A stretch of DNA of 64,000 bases from Clitopilus passeckerianus. Lineage: Eukaryota; Basidiomycota; Agaricomycetes; Agaricales; Entolomataceae. This document shows positions 21,015-33,038 of this stretch, piece after piece (the stretch's first letter is position 1; each line of letters starts with the position of its first letter). The stretch is taken from assembly GCA_944990035.1 (NCBI GenBank), contig CALYLX010000100.1, forward strand, positions 186,001-250,000, written 5' to 3'. The position numbers were made by a program, and so were the translations under genes. Under the pieces are notes generated by a model. The model saw only the letters and a list, made by a program, of their open reading frames with translations. It made no database searches and was not told the DNA's origin.

Positions 21015-22587
21015 ATGAATTTTGTGTGGTCCAGTACGTTGAGTCTATCTGTACTGGATATCAGGCGGCTCATGCTCAACGTACCATGATAGCACCAACT
21101 CGGGCCATTGAATCTAGGCCGCTGGATATCATTCCGGTCGAAATTTACCTCAAGATCTTCGACTTCCTCGAACCTGACTCCATAGCAACGCGGGAGAAGC
21201 ACCTTGTTACTCTTCTCAACCTGACATCTGTCTGCCGCCTCTTCTGCTCGACTGCATTCGCCCGAATCTTCTCGTCCATCAACATCCGATACGACGATCT
21301 AGGGCAAGATGGGTGGGCAAATCGGGGCTCTGCCCTATGCCGAGCTATCCATACCAATAAACCAGGCTCGGAATGGCTGTCTCATCTTCCAAAGGAAGCT
21401 ACTTTTATCGGCTTTCGGCGCATGGGAGATGGGGATAATTGGGGGCGCATGGGCCTTTTCAAAATGTTCACGAGCTCGCTGAAAAGAATGCCGAACCTAC
21501 AACAACTGGAACTGCGGTACACAGATTTAGATTCAAGATTTATTCGCCTACTGTGTCAACTCCCACTCACCCATCTAGTTCTCCATCATTGCCATTTTCC
21601 AGAGGATACGACTGTCGAATCCCTCGGCGGCGCATGTTTGAGCCGATTAACATACCTGTCTGTCGAGACTGTTCAAGTGGGTCGGGAGAAAGATGCCAGA
21701 ATTTTCGATTCGATTCTCGACCTTAGGAAGCTCAAGTCACTCACTCTGTCATCCAGCCTAGCCCTGGGCCATGTCATGGCCGCAAAGCTTACCGCCCTCG
21801 ATAATCCCACAGCCCTGGAGGGACTCACCTTGCTTGAGCTACCGGATGTCGTAGCATTCTTGCCGTTCCTCCAGCGATTCGAAACTCTCAAGCATCTCGC
21901 TATTCCAAAAGCATATGTCTCAAGCCGAGTCCCAGACACAGAGAATGGCCAATATCGAGTAGCCGCAAATCATCTTCAAAGCTTACAGTGTCCCCAAGAG
22001 TTCATTCATTTGTTGCGACCACAGAACCAGTTGACGTCACTCGATATTCGTTTTTTCAGAGGAAAAGTTCCATACTCTGTTATAGACTGTTTCAGCAACT
22101 GTTGGGGCAAAATTGTGAAGCTACGGCTTCCATTCTACATGTATGCCGAATATCCTATATCCTCGATGTGTCCCATCGTTTTCGATCTCACCTTAGAAGT
22201 TGATGCAACGGACTACGGGGATAGGGTATGTATTCGTTCTTCTCTGCCCCAACTTCGACTTACAGTGTTCCTAACAGCTGAGTGGCGCAACTGGTGGTGG
22301 GGAAGCAGTACGTATTCATTTCTTTCCATGCCTACTTCAGCTGACATCAATTTTACCAGGTGTTGCAGTTCCTCTTCGCCAAATTCAAACCTTCAACTTC
22401 CGTGACTAAACTAACGTTATGGGAGACAAAATCACCGAATCCGGGTGGGGATGGCTTTTCCAAAGCCTTGGTCACTGCGTTTCCGCGCATCAGGGAGTTT
22501 TGGACGGTGTTTGACGCCTGGTCGAGGGACTATGACGGTTCGTGGAAGGGGCTTGGAATCGAGGAAGGGGCTTGGAATGCAAGTTGA
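21015..22587 (+). CDS. F-box protein, subfamily A copy 1
   Basis: Predicted SCF ubiquitin ligase adaptor. Exons: 21015-21033, 21093-22225, 22278-22307 and 22360-22587, giving 469 residues. The 19-nt first exon encodes MNFVWS and is joined in phase 1 to TPTRAIESRPLD, followed by the F-box PVEIYLKIFDFLEPDS. The body is LRR-like with regular leucines. The last exon encodes VLQFLFAKFKPSTSVTKL and VTAFPRIREFW, shared with the paralogs at 29556 and 31343. The 30-nt third exon (LSGATGGGEA) is my choice of splice sites and has no counterpart in the paralogs, so it is the weakest part. The target is unknown. Confidence 0.8.
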
Positions 22588-22864
22588 CGATCCTTAGCAT
22601 AAACTTACGACCATAATGTGACTCACCTATCATTCTGTGTATACAACTACTAGATGCCTCATCCTTGTTCGCTAAATTCCCTCCCAATTCTGATAGCCAT
22701 TTGTCCTTTGGTTGGAGTACCCTTCAAGCCGACCAACGATCACAAAAGCGGCCAATCGCAATGGATGAAAGGCAGTCATATCTCGAGCTCACCCATTGAA
22801 CGAACCTCAGGGGCCCTGTGGGTGCGAACGTACCGCTATCAAATCATTGCCTTCACCAAGGCCG

Positions 22865-23010
22865 GGCGCTCTTGAGGCGGCTGGTCACGAGTTGCCTGTA
22901 GCGAAGGTGTCCGTCATTTGGCGATCAGGACTTGGCGTTTGGGGTGTGCAATTCAGGGATCATCGTCGTATTGTTTGCACTATTAAGTTCGGACTGGATT
23001 TGGAGGTCGA
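22865..23010. repeat. Imperfect direct repeat, copy 2
   Basis: Counterpart of the segment at about 20715-20860; it lies just before the subfamily-B relic. The sequence between 22588 and this copy shows no gene. Confidence 0.4.
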
Positions 23011-23065
23011 TTCGTCGATTTCCAACTGAAGTGGATCAAGCGAAATTGCGAGCTCCAGACAAGGT

Positions 23066-23425
23066 TCGACTCCTTTCTGTGTCCACCAGCTCTCAGGTCG
23101 ATTATTCCTGAACTACGCCTCTCAACTTGAGCCTGTTTCGACCTGCCAGTGATGATTTACTAGTAGAGCAGCGAGAGATTCGCTTCATACGACTATCAGC
23201 GCTCAACCTACAGGTCCTTATAGTGCCGGCGAATATTCTCATGGTATTTGACTTTGGAGAATTATGTCGTCGCTTGAGAGAATTATGGTTAACTCAGCGT
23301 GCAATGATGGATCTCAGATGGGTCCATATTGGCCATGTAAGCTTCTTGTAGTTGAAGAACCAAATTAATGTAAACCTGGACGATAAAAGACCTGTGTCGC
23401 GCTAGAAGCGTTTCTATATTCGCCC
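23066..23425 (+). pseudogene. Relic of a subfamily-B F-box gene (3' half)
   Basis: Only the C-terminal part of a subfamily-B gene is recognisable. The frame LSLFRPASDD...LNLQVLIVPANIL, ending RWVHIGHV, closely matches the B copy at 25652-27230. Upstream, FLCPPALRSIIPEL is in another frame and ends at a TGA, so there is a frameshift near 23125. After the usual GT donor at the GHV position, the 3' exon is reduced to a fragment ending near CGTTTCTATATTCGCCC (about 23408-23424). No F-box remains. A dead copy within the tandem array. Confidence 0.75.
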
Positions 23426-23605
23426 ATTCATGCCACCGACGACTCTCTGCAACGTGAAGAGAAATGAACAAGAAACGAAAGAAACTGCTGTGTGCTGATT
23501 CGGTGCCGATCCGGAGCCGGCCGCCAGATGCTTGCCAATGACATTGACTGGAACACTGGGAAACAAATTGATCTGCTCGGCGCTCAACACTTTCAGCATA
23601 TCACC

Positions 23606-25166
23606 ATGCGAGGTCAAAGAGAGAAGACGCCTTCGCAAGGGTTGACCGTAGGTCTTGTACCGATACAATCAATTGGTATGCGTCTCTCTGTAAACTGAGA
23701 GTTGCATCACTAACTTAGAGGATAATTAAAAAATCAGCGCCGAAACGGGTGTTAGGAAACCCAGGCCCAGCGTTGACAACTCTGCCAGAACAGATATACT
23801 TCGAAATCTTTCGATTCTTCGACCCTTTGAATGATCCCGATCCAATGTCAACTCGGAAAACCCTTATGAATCTTTTGTTTGTCTGTCGTCTCTTCTACAA
23901 TCTGGCGTCGGCACGTCTGTTTCGGGCGCTCTATATCGAGAGTGATGCCCTAAGCTCCCACTTTGCTTCAAAGCAGGGTGCTTGGCTATGCCGCGTCATT
24001 GCTCGACAGGACGAGCAAGCATACCCTCTACGTCACCTGGTCCGGGGCTGCACCTTAGCAAACTTCAAGAACTCGACCGACCGCGTACGGAATCATTCTT
24101 TCCTCACCAATTTCAGCCACGCAATTGGTCGCATGAGTCAATTGCAACATCTGGAGCTGCTCAACATCACCTTAAACTTGCCTCTACTTCGTACTCTGTT
24201 TGCGCTTAGGGGGTTGACATCGCTCACTATGGATAGATGCTTCTTCGATAGCGAGATTCCTACGGATTTGACCTCCAACCTCCACCTACGCACCTTTGTT
24301 TTCAGGGGCTTAGGTACCCGGATGTCTCCAAATATGATTACGTTTCATAGCTATCTCGGACGCGAGATAGAGGAACTATCCTACACCACGATTCAAATCG
24401 GTCACCCTGGTCGCCTCGAATTGGATCCATTGCCACTTCATACATTCAACCCTCTTCTACGGAGCTTGGAGATAACGCACGTCATTGACGAATCCAGCGT
24501 GTGGGCTGCACTCCGCGAATTGACTCAACTCAAGACCCTGTCCATCTTGAGTGTCAAGATCGATCGATTTAGGTACTGGGAAATAGCTCTTCCCTCCGTC
24601 GAATCCCTCCTCTGCCCACCAACAATCATGTCAGTCAGTCCCTCAATACCGCTCACGACCCTCAACTTGCGCCTCTGTCCACCTCAAATTCAAAAACTTG
24701 ACGAGCCAACACTTCACTTCATACAGTTGTCAGCGGTCAAGTTACAAGTCCTTATAGTCCCAGTTAACATCTTCATGGACTTCGACATTGGAGGCCTGTG
24801 CCCTCACTTGAGAGAGCTGCGGCTAACTTGGCGCGATGGAATAGATTTCACGTGGATTAACGTTCACCATGTAAGCTTCTTTCATTTCAAGAACCAAAGT
24901 GGTGTACTGATATACGAGCTCAGATGATCAAAGACATAAACACCAGGGGTTTATCAACTCTGTCCATACATGTGCTTAACGTCGCGCTGGAAGCATTTCA
25001 TGACTTGCCCGTGAACTCCTTTACATCGCCGGGGGTGGAGAAGCAGCGAGAAGTCCTTCCCGGACTGAGGCAACTGTTCCCTGCGATTGAGGTCGTTGAA
25101 TTTGGTGAAACCGTACTTTGGATACGTCGGAAAGAATTAGACGTGTGGCAACTCACGTTGAGGTAA
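23606..25166 (+). CDS. F-box protein, subfamily B copy 1
   Basis: Exons: 23606-23675, 23738-24870 and 24924-25166, giving 481 residues. Exon 1 encodes MRGQREKTPSQGL...VPIQSI and ends in phase 1. Exon 2 opens with the F-box, LTTLPEQIYFEIFRFFDPL, and then CRLFYNLASARL. It continues as an LRR-like body with the block LPSVESLLCPPTIMS. Exon 3 starts MIKDINTRGLSTL and ends with a typical WQLTLR. All three features and both intron phases recur in every subfamily-B copy in the window (25652, 27661, 48078 and 51180). Predicted SCF adaptor; target unknown. No frame disruptions. Confidence 0.85.
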
Positions 25167-25651
25167 ATATAATCATATGAATCGGATGTCCAATTGACCT
25201 CACGAACTCGTTTGCTATCTGCTTAGGTCTTAAGCTTCGGGGCATTTGTATTTTGGTTTACAATTATTATAATAATACTATGGTTAAAGGGCACAAAAGC
25301 TGAAGGACTCGGGAGTCATTCGAGAGATGATCTGATTTATCATCTTCACTTCAAACGGCCATCATACAAGGCTCGGAAACAACGCATCCTAGGACTCCCT
25401 TCTACTCTCCACCACCCCAGTAACGTCATCAACACGTCCCCTCTTTATTAGGCCCCAGAATCCAACCTCAAGCGTTGATCCGGGGGATCCACGGGTTCTG
25501 CCAGACGTGCAGTCGAGGCGCTTCATGATCTCAAATACTCAATGTCCGTGATGTCCTAATCGGGGCTGCCAATCGCCGGGTCCCCGAGGATGAATGTGTC
25601 AATGTCATGATGAGGCAACACTGATCGACTAAAGACTTTCATCACACCACC
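25167..25651. other. Intergenic spacer within the F-box array
   Basis: The last ~120 nt resemble the region upstream of the previous copy (shared CACCATGCGAGG start context). Otherwise nothing was recognised. Confidence 0.45.
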
Positions 25652-27230
25652 ATGCGAGGCCAGAAGGCAGCAAAAAGTGACAAGAAACCGAGGGAACATG
25701 TACCAGAATTACTCGCGGGCCTCGTACCCATACAATCCAATGGTATCTGATTCCCGTACTGCCAACTCTTGCCAAGTCATCTCACGCGAAATGCAGCGCC
25801 AACACGAATCTCAGGAGACACGGGTGTAGCGCTTACAATCCTGCCAGAACAGATATACTTCGACATTTTTCGGTGCTTTGATCTTCTGGATGACCCCGAT
25901 CCAATGTCCACTCGAAAGTGCCTTATGAAGCTCATGTTTGTCTGTCGACTCTTCTATAACCTGGCATCCGAGCGCCTTTGTCGGGCACTCTACATCGATA
26001 GCAGCAACCTTGACTCACACTTTGCTTCAAAGCAAGGTGTTTGGCTCTGTAATATCATCATACGGCGGGAAGAAGAGCAAGCATCGCCTCTACGTTACCT
26101 TGTCCGTGCCTGCACGTTGATGAACTTTATCAAAGTTCATCAGGGCGGACAGAATGTTCATCTGCTGACCAGGTTTGGTCGCGCAGTTGCTCGTATGAGT
26201 CGGTTGCAAAGACTAGAGCTTCACTTCATCGATTTAAACTTGCCCCAACTTCGTAGGCTGCTTGAGCTTGAAGGGATCACATCACTCACCATGTATGGAT
26301 GCTCCTTCTCGCAGGGAGTCCCTACAGACTTGACCTCCAGCCTACAGCTGCGTACCTTCACGTTCCGGAACTCGGCCAATCATGCTATCCCGCATATGGT
26401 CGCATTTCATGTCTATCTTGGGCGTCAAGTAGAGGAACTATCGATCTCCGCTATCCAGTTCTATGGCCCTGATGACACCGAATTGAAACTAATGCCACTT
26501 CAGGCATTGAACCCTCGTCTAAGGAGCCTAGAGATAACCCGAATTATCGATGATCCTGGTGTTTGGACCGCACTCCGCAGAATGACCCAACTCAGAAATT
26601 TGTCCATCTTGGACGTAAAGCGCAGCCGATTCCCGCGAAACTGGGATATCTCTCTCCCCTTTGTCGAGTCCCTTCTTTGCCCACCGACCCTCATGTCGAT
26701 CATCCCAGAAATACCCCTCACGACTCTCAACTTACACCTGTTTCGGCCTGCCAGCGGCGACCTTGACGAGCCAAACACTCGCTTCCTACGATTATCAGCG
26801 GTGAACTTACAAGTCCTCATAGTGCTTGCGAACATCTTCATGGCATTTGACTTTGGAGACCTGTGCCCTCGCTTGAGGGAGCTACGCTTGACTTGGCGCG
26901 AAACAATGGATCTCAGATGGATGAACGTTGACCATGTAAGTATTTACATTACTCAATACATTGTGTTGTACTGAGATATAAGCTCAGATGATTAAAGACC
27001 TCAATAGCCGAGGTCTCTCAACTCTGCCCATACACAAGCTTAATGTTGCATTGGGGGCGTTTTTATATTCGCCCGTGAGTTCCTTTGCGTCGCCAGAGGT
27101 GGAGAAGCAGCGAAAAGTCCTTCCCGGATTGGGGTTACCGTTTCCGACAGTTGAGATTGTAGAATTTGGGGAGACCATAGTTTGGAAACGTCAGAAGGAC
27201 TTGAATGTGTGGCAACTCTCCCTGAGGTAG
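25652..27230 (+). CDS. F-box protein, subfamily B copy 2
   Basis: Exons: 25652-25742, 25797-26935 and 26988-27230, giving 490 residues. Exon 1 encodes MRGQKAAKSDKKP...VPIQSN and the splice makes APTRIS, leading into the F-box LTILPEQIYFDIFRCFDLLD. The LRR-like body carries LPFVESLLCPPTLMS and LHLFRPASGDLDEPNTRF. The last exon starts MIKDLNSRGLSTL and ends WQLSLR. It is the nearest relative of copy 1 and of the 23.1-kb relic. No frame disruption was seen, so it is probably functional as an SCF adaptor of unknown target. Confidence 0.85.
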
Positions 27231-27660
27231 ACAATTGGTAGAGTACGAATGTCAACGCCTTGGAAATTTTAAGAGCTCAGATTACCAGGAACTACACTAC
27301 ATGAAATCAAAGCCGTTCATAATTCGTATGTCGCCTTTTCCGTGAGACGCAGCGCTAGCATAACGCTTTATTGCAACTCCTGTTTTCAGATGTCGTTCGC
27401 TCGATTGGCGCTGGCAACAACGCGTCGGCTACACATTATTGTTTGTCATGAAATTGTGAGCCCTTGAGCTACCTAAATTTGTTCGCATAGTGGTCTTATA
27501 TAAGATTCAAGCAAGGAGGTTGTGGGGTATACACTACAGTGGATCTTGTTACCCGACGAGTCAAAAGCAGACCAGATGGCCAAATCGGTGAAAAGCTCGG
27601 TGATTCCTGTGCGTGACTGTAGGCATGATTTCGCTACTTACAGTTAACGATCTGGCATCA
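27231..27660. other. Intergenic spacer within the F-box array
   Basis: No gene recognised between F-box B copy 2 and the frameshifted copy 3. Confidence 0.45.
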
Positions 27661-29246
27661 TGCGACGCGCTCCAGAGCAAAGAAAACTGAACAAGAACTG
27701 CCTCCTTGGCAGCCAGAGGGGCTTGTGCCAATTCGATTAAATGGTATGGCTCCTACTGATACGATGCTAAAAAACTCGCCTCATCCAACCCACAGCACCA
27801 ACAAGAGTCTCATCCGAGACTGGCCTAGCGCTTACGACTCTGCCGGAAGAAATGTACTCTGAAGTCTTTCAGTTCTTCAATCCTGTGGATGACCCCTATC
27901 CAATGTCCTCTCGAAAGGACCTCCCAATATCTTCTCAAGAGTGCCTCATGAACCTCAAGCTAGTCTGCCACCTCTTCTATAACCTTGTTTCGGCCTGTCT
28001 TTACCACTCGCTCAACATCAGTAACGGACCATCGAAGAAGAATGACCTGGGCACAAAACTTGGAACGTGGTATTGCCAGATTCTTTCTAAACACCCCCAG
28101 CGCAAGAACGGGCCAGCATCATCTCTACCCCACTTAGTCAGGACTTGCTCGGCAACCAACTCCGAACGAGGTGGTAAAAGGCTACCTAGACTCGACGTGT
28201 TAAGACGTAACACTGCGCGCATGATTAAACTACGTTGCCTAGACCTTTCTGGTGTCGATATTAACCTCCAGCTACTGGGAAAGTTGGTCACGCTCGAAGG
28301 GCTCACGGCGCTCAATCTCTGTGGATGTATGTTCCCGCAGGGAACACCGAGCGACATACCGAGCAAGTTGCATCTGCGCACGCAGCTTTAGTTGTATAGG
28401 AAGATTGGGCAGACATTGTACAGTGCATAATATTGAGGCCTTTCTTGGCTACATCGCTCCCCAAGTAGAGGAGCTCGCACTCTCTACGATACAGATCGGC
28501 GACCTCCCCATCCGAATTGATTGCCTAAATCCTCTTGTACGGACGCTGAAGATATTTAACATCAGCAACCACCCCCAAGTGTGGATTGTCCTTAGCCGGC
28601 TCGCGCAGTTGAAGCACCTCTCCATAAAACCCACCATGGGTGATCCACGCTTCCGAACCGGGCAGGTTTCTCTTCCTTCCGTCGAATCACTCTGGTGCTT
28701 CCCAATCCTACTCTGTGCCCTCCCGGTATTACACCTTACCACCCTCGACCTCAGCATGTATCAGCCAAGATTTTTCGACGAACCGACAATTCGTTTCATA
28801 CGACTATCACCAGCTGGTTTAAAGGTCCTCAAACTTCATGCAGATACCTTCTTGGCATTGAACTTTGGAGACCTATGCCCCAGCTTGCAGGAATTACGGA
28901 TCCTACGCCCGACCGAGTGCAACGATGGAAAATGGGTTGACCTGGAATATGTAAGTGGGTACGCTTTGCTAATCAATGCGACCCACTCATACATTCATAG
29001 ATGATCAAGGATCTAAGCGAAAGGGGTCTTTCGAATATGCCCTTACGCAAGCTGCATATTGAAGCCGGGGCTTTCCAAGAATTTTCGTCTATCGTTTCAT
29101 TTACATCGCTGGAAGTGGAGAAGCAGCGGAAGGTCCTTCCTGGATTGAAAGACATCTTTCCCGAAGTTGTAAACCTTGAGGTGGGGGAAGCCATGTCGTG
29201 GAATCTCCGGAAGAAGACAAATAAGTGGGAGCTCTCCTTGAGGTAG
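27661..29246 (+). pseudogene. F-box subfamily B copy 3, frameshifted
   Basis: All three exons of the subfamily are present (about 27660-27742; 27796 to the donor at 28951; 29001-29246) but the frame is broken twice. In exon 1 the ATG at 27660-27662 leads to a stop, because the conserved end (GLVPIRLN) is one frame away. In exon 2, after SKLHLRT (near 28377), the frame stops at TTTAG, and the homology resumes as IEAFLGYIAPQVEELALSTI in another frame. The F-box (LTTLPEEMYSEVFQFFNP), VESLWCFP and the final MIKDLSERGLSNM...WELSLR are otherwise well preserved, so decay is recent. Sequencing error could mimic one break but is unlikely for both. Confidence 0.75.
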
Positions 29247-29555
29247 CATGGCGTTCGGAGGGAGGCCTTTACTCGAATTTAGGTCCGAATTGTGATCTTG
29301 GGGCTACGTGATGCATAGCTTGATGATCGATACTGTAACTTTTACTCTAAGTCCTATGTGACCACGACCTATATGTATATCACTTGAATTCTACTCAACC
29401 TCCTCTGGGTCGTCTGTTCGAGTCCGACCCAAGGCATCACATCACATTTGTATGTGCTTGTGACCGTCACAGCGATATCAAAGTTCAACCTCAACCTCAA
29501 CCTCACGTCGCCAGGACAGTTCCATCCTACGGTGGATCAGCTGCCAAATGAAATA
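29247..29555. other. Intergenic spacer with a short CAACCT microsatellite
   Basis: Contains about three tandem CAACCT units near 29485-29502. There is also a GTTCGAGTCC motif near 29418 within a short inverted repeat (GGGTCG/CGACCC); no complete tRNA can be folded around it. Confidence 0.45.
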
Positions 29556-31083
29556 TGGCGTTTATGTGGACAAGTACGTGGCTCTTATTGAACAGATAGC
29601 GAGTAACTCATCCTCGAATGACGATAGCACCAACTCGTTCCATTAATTCTCGGCCCCTTGATACCGTTCCCGTCGAGATATACCTGAAGATCTTCGATTT
29701 TCTCGAACTCGACTCAGCCTCGCGAAAAGAGCGAGAAGAGCTTCTCAATACCCTTCTTAACCTAGCCTCTGTCTGTCGCCTCTTTCACTCGACCGCGCTT
29801 TCTCGGATTTTCTCGTCCATATACATCAACTACAATGCCCTCGGAATAGACGTATGGAGCAAACGAAACTCTGCCTTGTGTCGAGCGATCTATACCAAAA
29901 GGTCCGGCTCGGATTTGATGTCCCATGTACCCCGAAAAGCTACTCTTGTCGAATTTTGCCCGCACCATGCCGGCGATTGGGGACGTATAGGGCTTTTCAA
30001 AATGTTCACAAGCTCCCTCAGAAGGATGCCAAACCTACGCCATCTGATTCTACAATATGTCGAATTAGATCTGAGATTTACACGACTGCTGTGCCAACTT
30101 CCAATCACCACCCTCGAACTTCGGACATGCAGGTTTCGACTCCCTGAGGTCTCCCCCGAGTCACTCGGTGGCGTACGTTTGCGCGGATTAGAACGCTTGT
30201 TCCTCTTGACTGCGAATGGGGAGCTGGAGCACTTCGCCGGCCTCATCCTCGCCTCTATTCTAGATCTCACTCAGCTGAAGTACCTCCAATTGGCAGAAAC
30301 TTCGGCCGTTAGCCAGATCATGCTCACAAATCTGGTCGCCCTCGATGATCCAACAAGCCTCGAAGGAATCACCATATCCGAACTGAACAATTCACCCGAA
30401 TTTGTGCAGTTTTTCCAGCGGTATGGAAACCTCAAGCATCTGACCATTGAAACATACTCTACAGACCCGCAGCACACGACAAACGCGCCATGTCTGATAA
30501 TGGCGAATCATCTCGAGAGCATACGTTGTCCTCAACAGGTACTGCATCTGTTGCAACCCCAGGGCCAAGTGACGTCCCTCGACATACACTACAACGGGCG
30601 GGATCGCATCCCATTCTCAGCCATGGACCGTTTCCACGACTCTTGGACTAAGATCGCAAGACTGAGGCTTCCATTATACATGTATGCCGAGCACACTATA
30701 AGCTCTATGTGCACCATGATTACCGACCTCGGTTTGTACATTGACATACAGGACTATGGTCGGGAGGTGCGTACTTAATCTCGCCATACTATGTCATGGC
30801 TGATTAGTGTTGTTAGCTGGTCTTGCAGTCGCAGATCTCCAAATTCCAGCCCTCACGTTCAGTAACTATGCTGAGGTTGTGGCCGAGGAATTCGATCAAA
30901 CCTCGTAGCCATAATTTCTTCGAGACATTAATCACTGCCTTTCCGCGGATTACAGACTTCTGCACGATACATGAGACTTGGTCCAGGGGATATGACGGTG
31001 TGTGGAAGGGAGGACCTGGAATGCAGATCGACGACGTCAAGCCTTTACCCGTATCACCCAACTTCGATGTATGGCGCAATTAA
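29556..31083 (+). CDS. F-box protein, subfamily A copy 2
   Basis: Exons: 29556-29574, 29628-30766 and 30817-31083, giving 474 residues. The 19-nt first exon encodes MAFMWT, joined in phase 1 to TPTRSINSRPLD and the F-box PVEIYLKIFDFLELDS. The body shares with copy 1 the blocks LICQ/LLCQLPI and YMYAEHTISSMC. The final exon begins LVLQSQISKFQPSRSVTML and includes ITAFPRITDF. An ATG at 29618 within the first intron would also allow a start (MTIAPTRS). The shared 19-nt exon in all three subfamily-A genes favours the upstream start. Target unknown. Confidence 0.82.
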
Positions 31084-31342
31084 TCTGTAAGATGTCGTTC
31101 GGTATGCCGGTAATTCAAATCGATTGCACTTCTCAGATAAAATACCATGTAGAAAGGCTAATCAGACGCTAAGAGAGGTGCTTCAAGAACTTTTGAGGAC
31201 CGAGTTCCCTGAGTGTATGTTATCGGTCAAGCACGGTAAGGTGAAGCATGACGAATATTCAGTTTAGAAAGTCACGCGGTTACGCCGTACCGCGGAAAGT
31301 GTCGAACCTTCATCGCCTACTCTCACCTCAGGCTGAAGTGCC

Positions 31343-32837
31343 ATGTCCTCTCAGTGGACGGGTATGTATCACATTGACTTGATGGCACGGTAGACTGACG
31401 GAGCGTAGTACCCACTCGGTCCATAGATTCTCGCCCGTTGAATGCCATTCCAGCAGAGATATACATCAAGATCTTCGATCTCCTTGAATCCGACCCGAGC
31501 ATAGAACGGCAAGAACTCCTTACTACCCTTCTGAACTTGAATCCAGTTTGCCATCTGTTCAACTCTATAGCACTTGCTCGCATTTTCTCATCCATTGACA
31601 TCAACTGCAATGATTTAAGAGGACGAGGCGAGGGGTCAAAACGAAACGAATGGTCAAAGCATGGCTACGCCCTGTGTAGAGCCATTCAGGAGAACAAACC
31701 AGGCTCAGAACGACTATCCCACCTTCCAAAGGCAGCTACTCTCGAAGGATTTCAGTACCCGGATCACGGGATTACTGTTGGGGACATGGAGGCCTTCGAG
31801 GTTCTTATGAAGGCCCTCACAGGAATGCCGAATCTACGGAGACTGAATCTAATTTCTGATGATCTAGATCCGAGGATTATCAGACAATTGCGCCTCCTCC
31901 AAATCAGTTCCCTTAGTCTTTACAGGTGTTCGATCCACCACAATTTGTCCATCGAATCCCTGAAGGACACACAGCTGAGGAGCTTAGAACACTTGTCCTT
32001 TCACTCTCTCAGGATTTACGGGGGCGATCCATCCAATTCCCTTATCTATGATGCCATCCTCGAGCTTAGCCAGCTCAAATCCCTCGTGCTCAAAGGCTTG
32101 AGCCCACCCATCAATACTACCATGCTCTCGAAACTGAACGCCCTCGGGGATGCGCCACTTCTTGAAAGCCTTACAATAGCGGAGCTGACGAACAACCGCA
32201 CATTTGCAAAGTTCTTTCAACAACATGAAAACCTCAAGCATCTAAGCATTGCGACCTATGTCCCGACCTCGTACCGAGATCCAACCAACGCTGAATGGCG
32301 GATAGCTGCAAGCCATCTCGAGAGCTTAGAGTGTCCTCAAGAACTGATCCACTTATTGTCGCCACAGGACCGATTAACCTTTCTACGAATCCACCAGTGG
32401 AAAAGTAACCGTGTTCCATTCTCGTATCTCGATCGTTTCAGCAACTGTTGGGGCCAAATCACGAAGTTACAACTTCCTTTCTACATATACGCTGGAAACC
32501 CTATTTCCTCAATGTGTCCTATGGTTGTCAGTCTGGGGTTAGAGATCTGTGAGGATGATTATGACCAAGAGGCAAGTACGTTTTCGCTGGGTCTCCGTTT
32601 CTCACCTGACGCTTCTATTAGCATCCCTTGCAATCGGTTATCTCCAACCTCACCCCATTCGATTCGGTGTCTGGGTTGAATTTAAGGGGCATGATAGCAA
32701 TAGACAGGAGAGGAGACAACTTTCTCGAGGCGGTAGCTACTGCCTTCCCCCGGATCGAGAGATTTTGGACAACGCTTGACGGAGATCGGTGGTCGAGGGA
32801 TCGCGAGGGAATATGGAAGCAGGAGGCCGTTAAATAG
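31343..32837 (+). CDS. F-box protein, subfamily A copy 3, with a probable GC-AG intron
   Basis: Exons: 31343-31361, 31409-32571 and 32622-32837, giving 465 residues. The 19-nt first exon encodes MSSQWT, then VPTRSIDSRPLNAIPAEIY starts the F-box. The LRR-like body includes YIYAGNPISSMCPM, matching the other A copies. The last intron starts GCAAGT. Only this GC donor keeps the frame that gives HPLQSVISNLTPFDSVSGL and ATAFPRIERFW, homologous to copies 1 and 2. A GT four bases downstream would shift frame and end at 32779 with an unrelated tail. Predicted SCF adaptor; target unknown. Confidence 0.8.
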
Positions 32838-33038
32838 CAGATGTTTGGGACGGGGGATCGTGCTGGGTGTGCTCCCGTGCGTATCGTGCCCGAGGACGAT
32901 ATCACTGTACGAGGAACGCAACTCTCACTAGAACCCTATTAAAATACAGCTTTTATGTACAATTACTATGTTAAACTTTTTGGTATACAAATATTGACAG
33001 CATCAGAGCATTCACAACGACAATATCTCTCTCAGATT

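Noticed and set aside
29410..29432. GTTCGAGTCC in a small hairpin as a possible tRNA
   Set aside because: The inverted repeat GGGTCG/CGACCC encloses the motif in a way unlike a tRNA T-arm, and there is no D-arm or acceptor stem.
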